Shown: piece after piece, positions 1 through 9,095 of the stretch | How the letters are laid out: every line of letters starts with the position of its first letter | How positions within the stretch are numbered: position 1 is the stretch's first letter | Origin: Chitinophagaceae bacterium PMP191F | GTDB taxonomy: Bacteria; Bacteroidota; Bacteroidia; Chitinophagales; Chitinophagaceae | DNA: 64,000 bases | Direction of reading: 5' to 3' | NCBI GenBank assembly: GCA_001302245.1 | Contig: LGYU01000010.1 | Location: 186,001-250,000, forward strand | Program-made: the position numbers and the translations under genes | The notes under the pieces: generated by a model | What the model was told of the DNA's origin: nothing | What the model saw: the letters and a program-made list of their open reading frames with translations, nothing else | Databases searched by the model: none

Positions 1-479
1 TTGCCAAACCAATCCATAGCACGGTAATAGAAAAAAGCACGGGCCATTTTTACTTCTGCTATCACGTTGTTCTTGGTAGGAAATGTAACCGGAGATTCTC
101 CCAGTTGATACAATATCTGGTTACACATAGAAATACCATCGTAACAGAAACTGTAACCACCAGACATTACCGACAGATCGGGGTTGAACTGGTGACGGTG
201 CAAAGCGATCCAGAGACCATTGTCATACCACAGGTTGGTTTCCCGGAAAGGAATAATACATTCATCAGTACCAACCAGGTCAAGGCTGCCCGCACCAAAA
301 CGTGCAGTGATCTTACGCATCTGCGCATAGATACGCCCTACATTGGTCATTACTTCTGCTTCGTTGCGAAAGAAGCCATCGGCAGGAATAGAAGAGAATA
401 CTTCCTCATCCAGCTTTGTGCAGGAAAATGAGCCTGTCAGCATTATGAAAATGGCGCTGTATATAATAGTCCGTTTCAT
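1..479 (-). CDS. SusD/RagB-family nutrient-binding lipoprotein, partial (C-terminus beyond window)
   Basis: Reading leftwards from the ATG at 479, the frame is open to the window edge, giving about 159 residues of an N-terminus. The leader ends in a lipobox-like GSFSC, so this is probably a surface lipoprotein. Residues such as KLDEEVFSSIPADGFF and, near the edge, ARAFFYYRAMDWFG are typical of the SusD N-terminal helical region. It follows SusC by 21 bases on the same strand, the standard SusC-SusD order; SusD forms the lid on the SusC barrel and captures glycan or sugar ligand. The ligand cannot be read directly, but the upstream ribokinase and sugar permease suggest ribose or nucleosides (inference). 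Confidence 0.9.
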   Translation of the reverse strand, partial: MKRTIIYSAIFIMLTGSFSCTKLDEEVFSSIPADGFFRNEAEVMTNVGRIYAQMRKITARFGAGSLDLVGTDECIIPFRETNLWYDNGLWIALHRHQFNPDLSVMSGGYSFCYDGISMCNQILYQLGESPVTFPTKNNVIAEVKMARAFFYYRAMDWFG

Positions 480-500
480 AAATTATTTTTTAAGCAATTG

Positions 501-3452
501 TTAGAAGGTTACATTAAGCCCCACCGTAAATGTTCTTGTACGGGGATAATAGTTATAGGCATCTATACCCGGAGAAAGGCCTGCCAGTTGCATTTCAGGA
601 TCTACTCCCTTATAGCAGGTAAACGTCAGTAATTGCTGTCCCGCAGCATAGATGCGTAATTTTTTCACTACACTGTTGGCTACATTTTTAGTATACCCGA
701 TAGACACGTTATCCAGTTTTACATACGATCCGTTTTCAACAAACCTGTTGGAGTATTCTGCCTTGCCTTTGTAACCGGGATAATCCAGTGCGCTTTTCAG
801 AATATTCTTGCCACCCAGGTAACCAAAGTTTTCATAATACAGTCGGTGAATATTCAGCACATCATTACCAAATGAGCCACGGAAATTGAAAGAGAAATCA
901 AATGCTTTGTATGCAAAACTGTTGCTGAAAGATATCTGGTATTTCGGATACGCATTGCCTACCACTACCCTGTCTGCTTCGTTGATAACACCATTCTTGT
1001 CCTGGTCCTGGTAAATAGGATTGCCATTGGCATCTATACCCAGGAATACCAGCGATACAAAATTGCCCAGCGCACCACCTTCTACGATCTGGTGTGTCCA
1101 CGTTTGTACATCTGCACCGATATTACCGGTTTTCAGATCAGTCAGTTTAAATCCTGCATCATTATTGGAGAAGGACACCAGTTTGTTCCTGTTGCGGCTG
1201 TAGATCACTGAAGTGTTCCAGGTAAGATCTTTTGATTTTACAGGGATTGCGTTCAGGGTTACTTCCACCCCATTGTTGCGGATGGTACCTACGTTTGCAT
1301 ACAACTGGTTATATAAATTGGGGGGTACAGGAACAGAATAGGTCCACAGCAGGTCTTTTGTATTGCGTACATAATAATCCACGTTTCCGCTTACTCTTCC
1401 GTTCCACAATCCGAAATCAATACCCAGGTTCAGTTCCTGTTTCTTTTCCCAGCGCAGATCGGGGTTTGGATTGCTGGCAGGTGGATACGTATTGATCCAT
1501 TGACCATTGTATAAAATTCTACCGCCTGTTGCCAGCAACTGCAGTGAACGATAGTTACCAATATCCTGGTTACCCGTTACACCAAAACCACCACGCAGTT
1601 TCAGGTCAGACAGCCAGTCGATATCGGACATGAAGTTTTCCTGTTTAATACGCCATCCCAGGCTCACAGCAGGGAAATCGCCCCATTTATGATTGGCACC
1701 AAAACGTGAAGAACCTTCATGACGCAATGAAGCAGTCAGCACATAACGTTCATTGAAATTGTATGTAATACGTCCAAAAAAGGCGATCAGCTTATTGCTT
1801 TCACGATAGCTTGACATGGTAGCAGTACCTTGTGTAAGCCCGGCACCTGCTCCGATGTTATTGGTACCATACAGATCCACATCAAAATTACTGTTGCCGG
1901 CAGCAAAGGTTTCATTGGTACCCTTCTGGTATGAATAACCTGCTACGGCCTGTATATCATGTTTGCCAAAACGTTTGTGATAATCACCACTGAACTCCAT
2001 TAACTGGTTGGTGGTTTGACCGGTGCTGATGGAAGCAACCCCGTTGTTACCAATACCAATGGGATAATACCTCGACTGGTAACGCTGGTTTTTAAAACCG
2101 TCTCTGATGATTGAACCAAAAGCAGAGAAATTCAATCCGGGCAGGATGTTATAAGTTCCTTTTACACTTCCGGTAAATGTTTGCTGTTTACCACCATTGG
2201 TTTCTTCATTGATCATTGCCACCGGGTTGTAATACTGGAATGGCCCGGTATTTCTGAAATAGCCACCTGCTAACTTGTTGGTGGAATCATATACCGGCTC
2301 TGTAGGATTGCGACGGAAAGCCTGTTGCAGTACTTCCTGGTCGGTGAACTCACGTTTTGTTTCTGCATACAGCAGGTTATACACTATATTCAGCTTATTA
2401 TCCAATGCTTTTTGCGTGGCAGTTACTTTTGCCTGCATCCTGTTATTCAGGTTGTCTTTCACAAGACCTTGTGAGGCACGATAGTTTACTGCAGCACGAT
2501 AAGAAAAAGCCTCAGTGCCGCCAGTCATAGCCACATCAATGTATTTATCTATCGGTGTGCGGGTTATTTCCTTGAACCAGTCTGTATTGGATTTATAATC
2601 AAACTCTGCAAGACGGCCGGGATATACCAGGTTTATGGCACTACGGAACTCATCAGCATTCAGGTTACGTAATTTTTTGGCAACGGTCTGAACAGATAGA
2701 TAAGAGGATACTTCCACAGACTGACGTCCTGCCTTTCCTTTTTTAGTAGTGATGATGATGACACCATTGGTACCTCTTGTACCATAAATAGCTGCGGCAG
2801 AACCATCTTTCAGGATGTCCATGGATTCTATTTCATCCGGGTTCACACTATTCAGATCACCACCCAGTATACCATCTATTACAAACAAGGGGCCTTGTCC
2901 GCCGGAAAGTGTTGTCAAACCTCTTAGCTGGATATCAAATCCACCGTTCACATCACCACCGGCAGGACGTGTAATGTTAAGACCAGCCACACGTCCCTGC
3001 AGCAATGCAACAGGGCTACCAATACTTCCCTTATTAAAATCATTTGGTTTCAGTGAAGTAATGGCGCTGGTCACTTCTTTCTTGGTAGTGGTACCATAAC
3101 CTACCACCACAATATCATCCAGTTTACTGAATGTACTGTTGAGCGTCAATTCGATCCGGGGCTGATTATTGAATACGAGTTCCTGTGATTCAAAACCAAT
3201 AGCAGAAAATTGCAATAGCTGGTTTTGCTTAACATTAATGGAGAAATTGCCTTTTTCATCAGTGGCAGTTGTAATGAGTGTTCCTTTAACCGTTACGGTA
3301 ACACCGGCAAGCGGATTACCTTTTGGATCCATGACAGTACCGGTAACGTGTGGTGCTGTCTGAGCTACTACAATCGTTGATAGTAACAAAAGCAGGCTGA
3401 GCAATGCCCATGTACGGGCAGGCGGAATCAGCATGAGAAATTTATTTTTCAT
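501..3452 (-). CDS. SusC/RagA-family TonB-linked outer-membrane transporter
   Basis: About 983 residues. The order is signal peptide ending VVAQ, carboxypeptidase-D-like regulatory domain (VTGTVMDPKGNPLAGVTVTVKGT), a TonB-box-like stretch (DDIVVVGYGT), the plug domain with LQGRVAGLNITRP and IYGTRGTNGVIIITTKKG, then a long beta-barrel ending in an aromatic strand (TFTVGLNVTF). It imports ligand through the outer membrane with TonB energy, paired with the SusD that follows. I chose the ATG at 3452; the longer reading begins with TTG at 3458. There are 70 bases between it and the upstream permease and no clear terminator, so cotranscription with the permease and ribokinase is likely. Confidence 0.95.
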   Translation of the reverse strand: MKNKFLMLIPPARTWALLSLLLLLSTIVVAQTAPHVTGTVMDPKGNPLAGVTVTVKGTLITTATDEKGNFSINVKQNQLLQFSAIGFESQELVFNNQPRIELTLNSTFSKLDDIVVVGYGTTTKKEVTSAITSLKPNDFNKGSIGSPVALLQGRVAGLNITRPAGGDVNGGFDIQLRGLTTLSGGQGPLFVIDGILGGDLNSVNPDEIESMDILKDGSAAAIYGTRGTNGVIIITTKKGKAGRQSVEVSSYLSVQTVAKKLRNLNADEFRSAINLVYPGRLAEFDYKSNTDWFKEITRTPIDKYIDVAMTGGTEAFSYRAAVNYRASQGLVKDNLNNRMQAKVTATQKALDNKLNIVYNLLYAETKREFTDQEVLQQAFRRNPTEPVYDSTNKLAGGYFRNTGPFQYYNPVAMINEETNGGKQQTFTGSVKGTYNILPGLNFSAFGSIIRDGFKNQRYQSRYYPIGIGNNGVASISTGQTTNQLMEFSGDYHKRFGKHDIQAVAGYSYQKGTNETFAAGNSNFDVDLYGTNNIGAGAGLTQGTATMSSYRESNKLIAFFGRITYNFNERYVLTASLRHEGSSRFGANHKWGDFPAVSLGWRIKQENFMSDIDWLSDLKLRGGFGVTGNQDIGNYRSLQLLATGGRILYNGQWINTYPPASNPNPDLRWEKKQELNLGIDFGLWNGRVSGNVDYYVRNTKDLLWTYSVPVPPNLYNQLYANVGTIRNNGVEVTLNAIPVKSKDLTWNTSVIYSRNRNKLVSFSNNDAGFKLTDLKTGNIGADVQTWTHQIVEGGALGNFVSLVFLGIDANGNPIYQDQDKNGVINEADRVVVGNAYPKYQISFSNSFAYKAFDFSFNFRGSFGNDVLNIHRLYYENFGYLGGKNILKSALDYPGYKGKAEYSNRFVENGSYVKLDNVSIGYTKNVANSVVKKLRIYAAGQQLLTFTCYKGVDPEMQLAGLSPGIDAYNYYPRTRTFTVGLNVTF

Positions 3453-3522
3453 ACACAAGCAATTGATTTGAAGTAAAAAACTATATGGAGAGCATCAGAG
3501 CCTTTTTTAACTGAAGTAATTA

Positions 3523-4527
3523 CTATGGAGATCCTGATAAGATGATCAGTGCCAACCCTATTACAAAACAGGCAAACATCCCTGCTAATAAACCTGTTAC
3601 TTTTTTCTGCGATCCTTTAAATTCTTTCCACACCAGTACACCCCAGATGGCAGCCACCAGTGTGGCACCTTGTCCAAGACCATAGGATACCGCGGGTCCT
3701 GCTTTGCCGGCAGCTATCAGGTTGAACAGGTTACCTGTTCCCCAGATAGCACCGCCCAGTATGCCTACAGTGTGCAGCGAAAATTTTCCGGAGAAATAAT
3801 CGCGGTAGCTCACCGGTGGTCCTTCAATGGGTTTGTGCATCAGGATGGTATTGAAAAGGAAATTGCTGATCAGTATGCCTGTAGCAAAAACAACCGAAGC
3901 ACTGTAAGGCGTCATTTTAAGCGGCTCGGGATTTACGAAATTATTCAGGTCCATGGCGGCCGCTATAAAGCGATAGAAACACGACATCAATATACCAGCT
4001 AATACAGATAACAAAATACCTTTGGCACTTGCTTTCTGTGAATTGCCACGGCTTCTTTTAAAAGCAACAGCATTCAGCACAATAGCAACGGCCACCAGCA
4101 CTACGCCACCAAAAAGCATGGCAGGTTCACCTTTCTGTACAGAAATGTAATTGATCAATACCCCCAGCACCAGCGCAATGCCAATGCCTACCGGGAAAGC
4201 TACTGCCATGCCTGCAATAGCAATAGCTGCAGTGAGTAATATATTGGCAAGATTAAATACCACACCACCGATCAGCGCGCTGCGGATATTTTCGCCACTG
4301 GCCTGTTTGATATCAGCTAAAAAACTCCGGCCATTTTCGCCGGTACTTCCCAGGGTAAAAGCAGCAACTAGAGAAAAGAGTAAAATGCCTATTACGTAAT
4401 CCCAGTAAAAAAGTTCAAACCGCCATTTGCCGGTAACCAGTTTTTGAGTGTTGGCCCATGAACCCCAGCAGATCATGGTAATAGTACAGAATATGATGGC
4501 AAGGGTATAGTTTTCAATAATGAACAT
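3523..4527 (-). CDS. GRP-type sugar permease (RhaT/GlcU-like inner-membrane transporter)
   Basis: About 334 residues, almost wholly hydrophobic, with around ten predicted membrane spans in the drug/metabolite-transporter style. Phrases such as FCTITMICWGSWANTQKL near the start and GGAIWGTGNLFNLIAAGKAG in the second half fit the Bacteroidota glucose/ribose porter (GRP) family. The frame can be extended to 4590, which would overlap ribokinase, but the ATG at 4527 starts at the first membrane helix and is preferred. It sits between ribokinase and SusC/SusD, so it probably moves the released sugar across the inner membrane before phosphorylation. Ribose as substrate is inferred from the neighbour, not from residues. 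Confidence 0.85.
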   Translation of the reverse strand: MFIIENYTLAIIFCTITMICWGSWANTQKLVTGKWRFELFYWDYVIGILLFSLVAAFTLGSTGENGRSFLADIKQASGENIRSALIGGVVFNLANILLTAAIAIAGMAVAFPVGIGIALVLGVLINYISVQKGEPAMLFGGVVLVAVAIVLNAVAFKRSRGNSQKASAKGILLSVLAGILMSCFYRFIAAAMDLNNFVNPEPLKMTPYSASVVFATGILISNFLFNTILMHKPIEGPPVSYRDYFSGKFSLHTVGILGGAIWGTGNLFNLIAAGKAGPAVSYGLGQGATLVAAIWGVLVWKEFKGSQKKVTGLLAGMFACFVIGLALIILSGSP

Positions 4528-4567
4528 AGCAATCGCGTTTAATCGTAAGCAATGATTACAGTAATGG

Positions 4568-5491
4568 TTATATAGAAACTTTGCGTGCAATCAATTCATT
4601 CCGGTAAGGAATGGAAGACTGCGCACCCATCCTGGTAACAGATACAGAGGCTGCTTCACAGGCAAAACCTACTGCCGCGGCAAGTGTTTTTCCTTCAGAC
4701 AATGCAACTGCCAATGCCCCATTGAACACATCACCTGCTGCGGTGGTATCTACCGGCTGCACAGATGGAGTAGGCACTACATGAAAAATAGTGTCTTCTA
4801 ATAATAAAGCACCCGACTCTCCCATGGTGATCACCACATTGGTAACTCCCAGTTGGCGGATAGCCTGCGCTGCCTGTTTGGCTGTTTCAAGATTGATTAC
4901 TTTGATACCGGAAAGAATAGATGCTTCTGTTTCATTGGGAGTAAGCACGTCAACATACTGCAACAGATCGGGAGGTAATGTAGCTGCTGGAGCAGGATTC
5001 AGGATCACCCTTGCTTTATTCCGGGCAGCCTGTTGTGCAACAAAATGTACCGTACCAAGCGGTATTTCCAGTTGCAGTAATACAATGTGTTTTTCTGAGA
5101 TGTCTTTTAATGCAGCTTCTACTTCAGAAGTGCCTAATGCAGCATTGGCACCGGGCGCTACCACAATACTGTTTTCGCCTTCTTCATCTACAGTGATCAA
5201 TGCAACCCCGGAAGGTAATTCATCATCAGACAATAGGAAGCTGGTATCAATACCTTCTTCATCATACAGCCTGGAAGATTGTTTACCAAAAACATCGTTG
5301 CCCATTTTAGAGATAAAGATGACATCTCCGCCAAGTCTGGCTACAGCTACTGCCTGGTTAGCGCCCTTTCCGCCGGGGTTCATAAAAAAAGTACCACCAA
5401 GTACCGTTTCACCGGGTTCGGGAATATGGCTGGTCTTTACCACCATGTCCATATTAGTACTGCCTACAACAATAATTTTCTTCATTTCCAT
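4568..5491 (-). CDS. rbsK: Ribokinase (PfkB family)
   Basis: 307 residues, the usual length. The N-terminal VVGSTNMDMVVKTSHIPEPGET and the GGKGANQAVAVARLGG signature are those of ribokinase. The C-terminal PfkB signature DTTAAGDVFNGALAVAL carries the catalytic Asp (GD) and anion-hole residues. The enzyme phosphorylates D-ribose to ribose-5-phosphate in the cytoplasm. The start could be the ATG at 5491 or six bases later at 5485. It is the first gene of a minus-strand run leading to the permease and SusC/SusD, resembling the ribose-utilisation loci known from Bacteroides; a second kinase or nucleoside hydrolase is not visible within this window. Confidence 0.93.
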   Translation of the reverse strand: MEMKKIIVVGSTNMDMVVKTSHIPEPGETVLGGTFFMNPGGKGANQAVAVARLGGDVIFISKMGNDVFGKQSSRLYDEEGIDTSFLLSDDELPSGVALITVDEEGENSIVVAPGANAALGTSEVEAALKDISEKHIVLLQLEIPLGTVHFVAQQAARNKARVILNPAPAATLPPDLLQYVDVLTPNETEASILSGIKVINLETAKQAAQAIRQLGVTNVVITMGESGALLLEDTIFHVVPTPSVQPVDTTAAGDVFNGALAVALSEGKTLAAAVGFACEAASVSVTRMGAQSSIPYRNELIARKVSI

Positions 5492-5517
5492 AAGTCAGCA
5501 ATCGTTTTAATCTGTAC

Positions 5518-5525
5518 CAAAAATA
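5518..5525 (-). promoter_or_regulatory. Candidate -7 box (TATTTTTG) for the ribokinase operon
   Basis: Minus-strand TATTTTTG matches the Bacteroidota primary-sigma -7 consensus TAnnTTTG and lies 27 bases before the ribokinase ATG. No clean -33 TTTG is visible at the right distance, so confidence is moderate. Confidence 0.45.
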
Positions 5526-5673
5526 TTTGTCCTCTCTATGAATAATTTGCCAGAGTTTAACCTTTTTGGTATTTTCAAATGCCATTTTCCTTTCCTACTT
5601 GTTTCAACAAACTGCTGTTTCTTAACTAATTGCAGTTTCATTTTTTTTCAGAAAAGCATAAATCAAACATTCC

Positions 5674-7170
5674 ATGTCTGCATTTATTACTGCATTCAGG
5701 CTGGTGCATTCACTATCCGGACCAGAGAAAAAACAATTCAGGCAAATGAGTTTGAAACGCAAGGGAGAAAAAGATTATGTGATACTATTTGACTTGCTGG
5801 AGAGTGTAGAAACACAGGATGAAACAGAACTTATCCGTTTATTTCGTGATAAGAACACCAATGCTTCACCAGACAACACTGCACGCTATCTCGTTAAGCT
5901 GATTACAGATTCACTGATCAGTACCAAAGTGGAAAAAGATCATTATTTCCATTTACTACAGGGATTGATGCGTGTGAAGGTGCTGCAGGAAAGATCTTTA
6001 TCAGAAGAAGCCTTCAGAGAATTGAACAAATTAAAAACACGGGCCGAAGCCACACAAAATCATATTGTGCATTATCTCACAGCACGTATGGAACTGAATC
6101 ATCTTTCGGTATCGAATTTTCCGGATATTTCTGACAAGGAACTGGTGAACATGCAAATGAAAACAAAAAGCTCTTTGCGTACACTTCACCATATTGAAGA
6201 TCATTATTCATTATACGAATTGCTACGCTACAGGCTGATCCATTCCGGCAGGGCCGCTTCAGATGAAGACAGAAAAAAGCTCAATGACCTGTTGCTGAGT
6301 GAAGTGAGTCTTGTAGCAGGAAAAGTAAAGAACAGTCTTGAATCCAGTAAACTGCACTTACTCTTCCAATCGTTCTTCTTTACCAATGTGGGCGATTATC
6401 ATTCTGCATTGAAAACATTTAATGAACTCAACAGGCTTTTTGACAACAACCCCGATTTCCGTGAATATCCTCCTATGGATTATTATGCATCACTGGAAGG
6501 TATCCTGGACAATCTCAGAACCGCAGGAGAGTATCTTGCCATGGAGCAATATGTTGAGAAGCTGCATGCCATTGATCTGCAAAACTGCCCGGATTATTTC
6601 AGCAGGCTTGTCCGCAAAACTGCGGCTGTTTACCAACTGGCATGGCTTACCGGTGAAAGAAAAATACCTGAAGCCATTACAATTGTAAATAGTTTAGATA
6701 AAGAGCTTTTACAAACAGCACACCTGATGCACGATGAAAAACAGTGGGAACTGTATTTTTATGCAAGTCTTACTTACTTTCTCCATAAAGATCTGAAAAA
6801 GGCCCACCAGTGGATCCGGAAGATAAGCACCGGTCAATCGAGATTTGCCATGCTGTCTATCTGCAAATGTATCCGGTTACTGAATATCATCATCCATTAC
6901 GAGCTGAAAGACCTTGCTTATCTCGATTATGAAATAAGGTCTTACAAACGTTTCTTTCATCGCAAGAACCGCGTGAGTAAAACAGAAAAGATGATATTTA
7001 AAACGATCCAGTTAAATCCGAACACACTTTCTGTTATCAAAAAAAAGCTCCTGGCCCCGCAGATAATAAAATATGTAAAAGATATTACAGCCGACAAATA
7101 TGAACAGCAGTTATTAAAATATTTTCGTTTTGACCAATGGGCTGCACAGAAGTTTGAACAGGCTGGTTGA
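5674..7170 (+). CDS. Unrecognised helical cytoplasmic protein (498 aa)
   Basis: 498 residues, no signal peptide or membrane span. The sequence is rich in Leu/Glu/Lys with regular helical spacing, resembling TPR-type alpha solenoids but without a clean TPR consensus. The N-terminus (SAFITAFRLVHSLSGPEKKQF) is compact and the C-terminus is basic. I do not recognise a named family; similar long helical proteins are frequent in Chitinophagaceae. It stands alone, divergent from the ribokinase operon and convergent with the AraC gene, whose end is only 32 bases away. No function is assigned. Confidence 0.75.
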   Translation: MSAFITAFRLVHSLSGPEKKQFRQMSLKRKGEKDYVILFDLLESVETQDETELIRLFRDKNTNASPDNTARYLVKLITDSLISTKVEKDHYFHLLQGLMRVKVLQERSLSEEAFRELNKLKTRAEATQNHIVHYLTARMELNHLSVSNFPDISDKELVNMQMKTKSSLRTLHHIEDHYSLYELLRYRLIHSGRAASDEDRKKLNDLLLSEVSLVAGKVKNSLESSKLHLLFQSFFFTNVGDYHSALKTFNELNRLFDNNPDFREYPPMDYYASLEGILDNLRTAGEYLAMEQYVEKLHAIDLQNCPDYFSRLVRKTAAVYQLAWLTGERKIPEAITIVNSLDKELLQTAHLMHDEKQWELYFYASLTYFLHKDLKKAHQWIRKISTGQSRFAMLSICKCIRLLNIIIHYELKDLAYLDYEIRSYKRFFHRKNRVSKTEKMIFKTIQLNPNTLSVIKKKLLAPQIIKYVKDITADKYEQQLLKYFRFDQWAAQKFEQAG

Positions 7171-7202
7171 TAGTATACGTCAGTTTTACAGCAGGCAGGT
7201 AT

Positions 7203-8078
7203 TTAAAGGGGATGCTGCTTGCATGCAGATGGAACCAATCCAAAACGTTTTTTGAACGAACGACTGAAGTGGGAGGCGCTTTCAAAACCACTCTCAAAGG
7301 AAGCCTCATTGATGGTTTTCTGTTTATCTTTTAAAAGACGAAATGCATGATTTAATCTTTGTTCCAATAACCATTTTCCCGGGGTTGTTCCATATATTTT
7401 TTCAAAGTCGCGCTTAAAAGTAGCAAGGCTTCTGTTACTCAGTTGGGCAAACTGCTCCAGTTTCAGGTTAAAGCAGTAATTCTCATTCATCACCCGCTGC
7501 AATGATACCTGTTGGGGTTCGTGCATCAATGAGCAGAAATAAGCCAGCAGTTCTTCATTCCGCGGGTTGTCGGCAATTGTCAGGATCAATTCCTTAAACT
7601 TTAGCTCCAGCAAAGAAGGGTCGGGCTCATGCGTTTCAGCAAAATAAGAAGATATGGAAAGAAAGAATGCCGACAGGGTATCGCTCTTATCCAGCACCAT
7701 CACCGGTTCGTATTTCCTGTTTTCCGCATTCAGGGGTTTAGACCTTATTTTTAAGGTATTGCAGATAAACTCATCCGGTATAAAAAACAGGACAACACAA
7801 AAGCCATTTTCCAGGAAGTTCTCAAATATCCAGGCGCCTTTCCTTACAAATACACAGGTTTCCTTGCTTATATCATACGCATTGTTTGCTGTATGCCAGG
7901 TCTTTTTTCCTTCTATTACGTAGAATAAATAATTGTGCTGACTCCAGAGCCTGGCAAACCTGGTTTTCATGAGCCTGGCTTCAAGCGGGCAGATAAAAAC
8001 AGTGATCAGCGAATCGCTACAGTTGAACTGGCGACAATAGTCAGGATGCTGCAATACCCTTTCATAAAAATTTACCAT
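7203..8078 (-). CDS. AraC-family transcriptional regulator
   Basis: 291 residues. The N-terminal 170 residues look like a cupin-type sensing domain (VFVRKGAWIFENFLENGFCVVLFFIPDEF). The C-terminus carries two helix-turn-helix motifs: LAQLSNRSLATFKRDFEKIYG and the AraC signature ending INEASFESGFESASHFSRSFKKRFG. Family members bind DNA as ligand-controlled activators. The gene is divergent from the methyltransferase at 8196, with about 117 bases between the starts, so it may control that gene as well as itself; that link is inferred from arrangement only. Confidence 0.88.
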   Translation of the reverse strand: MVNFYERVLQHPDYCRQFNCSDSLITVFICPLEARLMKTRFARLWSQHNYLFYVIEGKKTWHTANNAYDISKETCVFVRKGAWIFENFLENGFCVVLFFIPDEFICNTLKIRSKPLNAENRKYEPVMVLDKSDTLSAFFLSISSYFAETHEPDPSLLELKFKELILTIADNPRNEELLAYFCSLMHEPQQVSLQRVMNENYCFNLKLEQFAQLSNRSLATFKRDFEKIYGTTPGKWLLEQRLNHAFRLLKDKQKTINEASFESGFESASHFSRSFKKRFGLVPSACKQHPL

Positions 8079-8172
8079 AAGACAGGTAGCTGAAATTACA
8101 AAAAAAGAACGAATGAGCTTTTAAATCATAAAGTATGACCCACTGGGTAAAATCCGGGCCACAGCAACGCGT

Positions 8173-8180
8173 TAGCTTTG
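8173..8180 (+). promoter_or_regulatory. Candidate -7 box (TAGCTTTG) of the methyltransferase gene
   Basis: TAGCTTTG fits TAnnTTTG exactly and ends 15 bases before the ATG at 8196. It supports that ATG over the earlier in-frame TTG at 8178, which lies within this box. Confidence 0.5.
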
Positions 8181-8195
8181 TATAAAACAGTCAAT

Positions 8196-9008
8196 ATGAA
8201 CCCGAATAAACAATTATGGGAAAAGGGTGATTTCACCCGTATAGCAGAGACCATGCGTGAAAGCGGGGCTGCGCTGGTGGCCCAACTGGGTATTACCAAA
8301 GGAATGAAAATACTGGACCTGGGTTGTGGCGACGGAACAACGGCTATACCTGCCGCCCAATTGGGGGCCGATGTTTCCGGTGTTGACATAGCAGAAAATC
8401 TTGTTGCAGCCGGCAATAGCCGCGCAAAGGCTGCAGGACTTACCAATTGCAGTTTTCAACAGGGCGATGCTACCGATCTGCATATGTTACAGGATCATAG
8501 TTTTGACCTTGTCGTCAGCATTTTTGGAGCCATGTTCGCCCCCAAGCCTTTTGATGTGGCACGGGAAATGGTGCGCGTTACCCGTCTCGCCGGCCGCATT
8601 GTGATGGGAAACTGGATACCCGGCGATCCTACACTGGTGGCACAGATCCTGAAGATCAGTTCTGCCTATACTCCCCCACCACCTGAAGGGTTTGTAAGTC
8701 CTATGTTGTGGGGTGTGGAAGAAAATGTAATTGAACGTTTTGGCAAGGCCGGTGTACCCAAAGAAAACATTTCCTTCCTGCGCGATACGTATGTATTTAA
8801 TGCACCGTTTTCGCCCACTGCATTGGTAAAAAGGTTCAAAGATTATTATGGCCCTACTATGAACGCGTTTGAAGCTGCGGAAAAGAATGGTAAAACTGCT
8901 GATCTGCAGCATGAACTGGAAGCACTGTTTACCAATCAGAATAAAAGCGGTAATGATAACAGTACGTCTATTCCTGCTACCTTCCTGCGTGTAACAGTGA
9001 ATCTATAA
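8196..9008 (+). CDS. Class I SAM-dependent methyltransferase
   Basis: 270 residues from the ATG at 8196. Motif I is clear (KILDLGCGDGTTAIPAAQLG), followed by the acidic strand-2 end DVSGVDIAENLV, the post-II GDATDLHMLQDHSFDLVVS and a downstream RLAGRIVMGNW. This is the Methyltransf_11/25-like fold that transfers a methyl group from S-adenosylmethionine. The substrate cannot be told; a small-molecule or ubiquinone/menaquinone-like acceptor is possible but unsupported. It is divergent from an AraC-type regulator and ends at a strong hairpin shared with the convergent GH28 gene. Confidence 0.85.
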   Translation: MNPNKQLWEKGDFTRIAETMRESGAALVAQLGITKGMKILDLGCGDGTTAIPAAQLGADVSGVDIAENLVAAGNSRAKAAGLTNCSFQQGDATDLHMLQDHSFDLVVSIFGAMFAPKPFDVAREMVRVTRLAGRIVMGNWIPGDPTLVAQILKISSAYTPPPPEGFVSPMLWGVEENVIERFGKAGVPKENISFLRDTYVFNAPFSPTALVKRFKDYYGPTMNAFEAAEKNGKTADLQHELEALFTNQNKSGNDNSTSIPATFLRVTVNL

Positions 9009-9032
9009 AAAAGCGTATACGCATCCAAATGT

Positions 9033-9062
9033 AAAAAGCCTCTGATCACTCAGAGGCTTTTT
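9033..9062. terminator. Bidirectional intrinsic terminator
   Basis: A perfect inverted repeat, AAAAAGCCTCTGA / TCAGAGGCTTTTT with a four-base loop, lies between the convergent methyltransferase and GH28 genes. Its A and T flanks make it usable in both directions. Confidence 0.85.
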
Positions 9063-9095
9063 GCAATAATGTGACAATCTGTTTATCCCTTACTA

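Noticed and set aside
4791-5510. 239-codon open frame antisense to ribokinase
   Set aside because: Its composition mirrors the ribokinase codons and it has no family features; the ribokinase motifs on the other strand are decisive.
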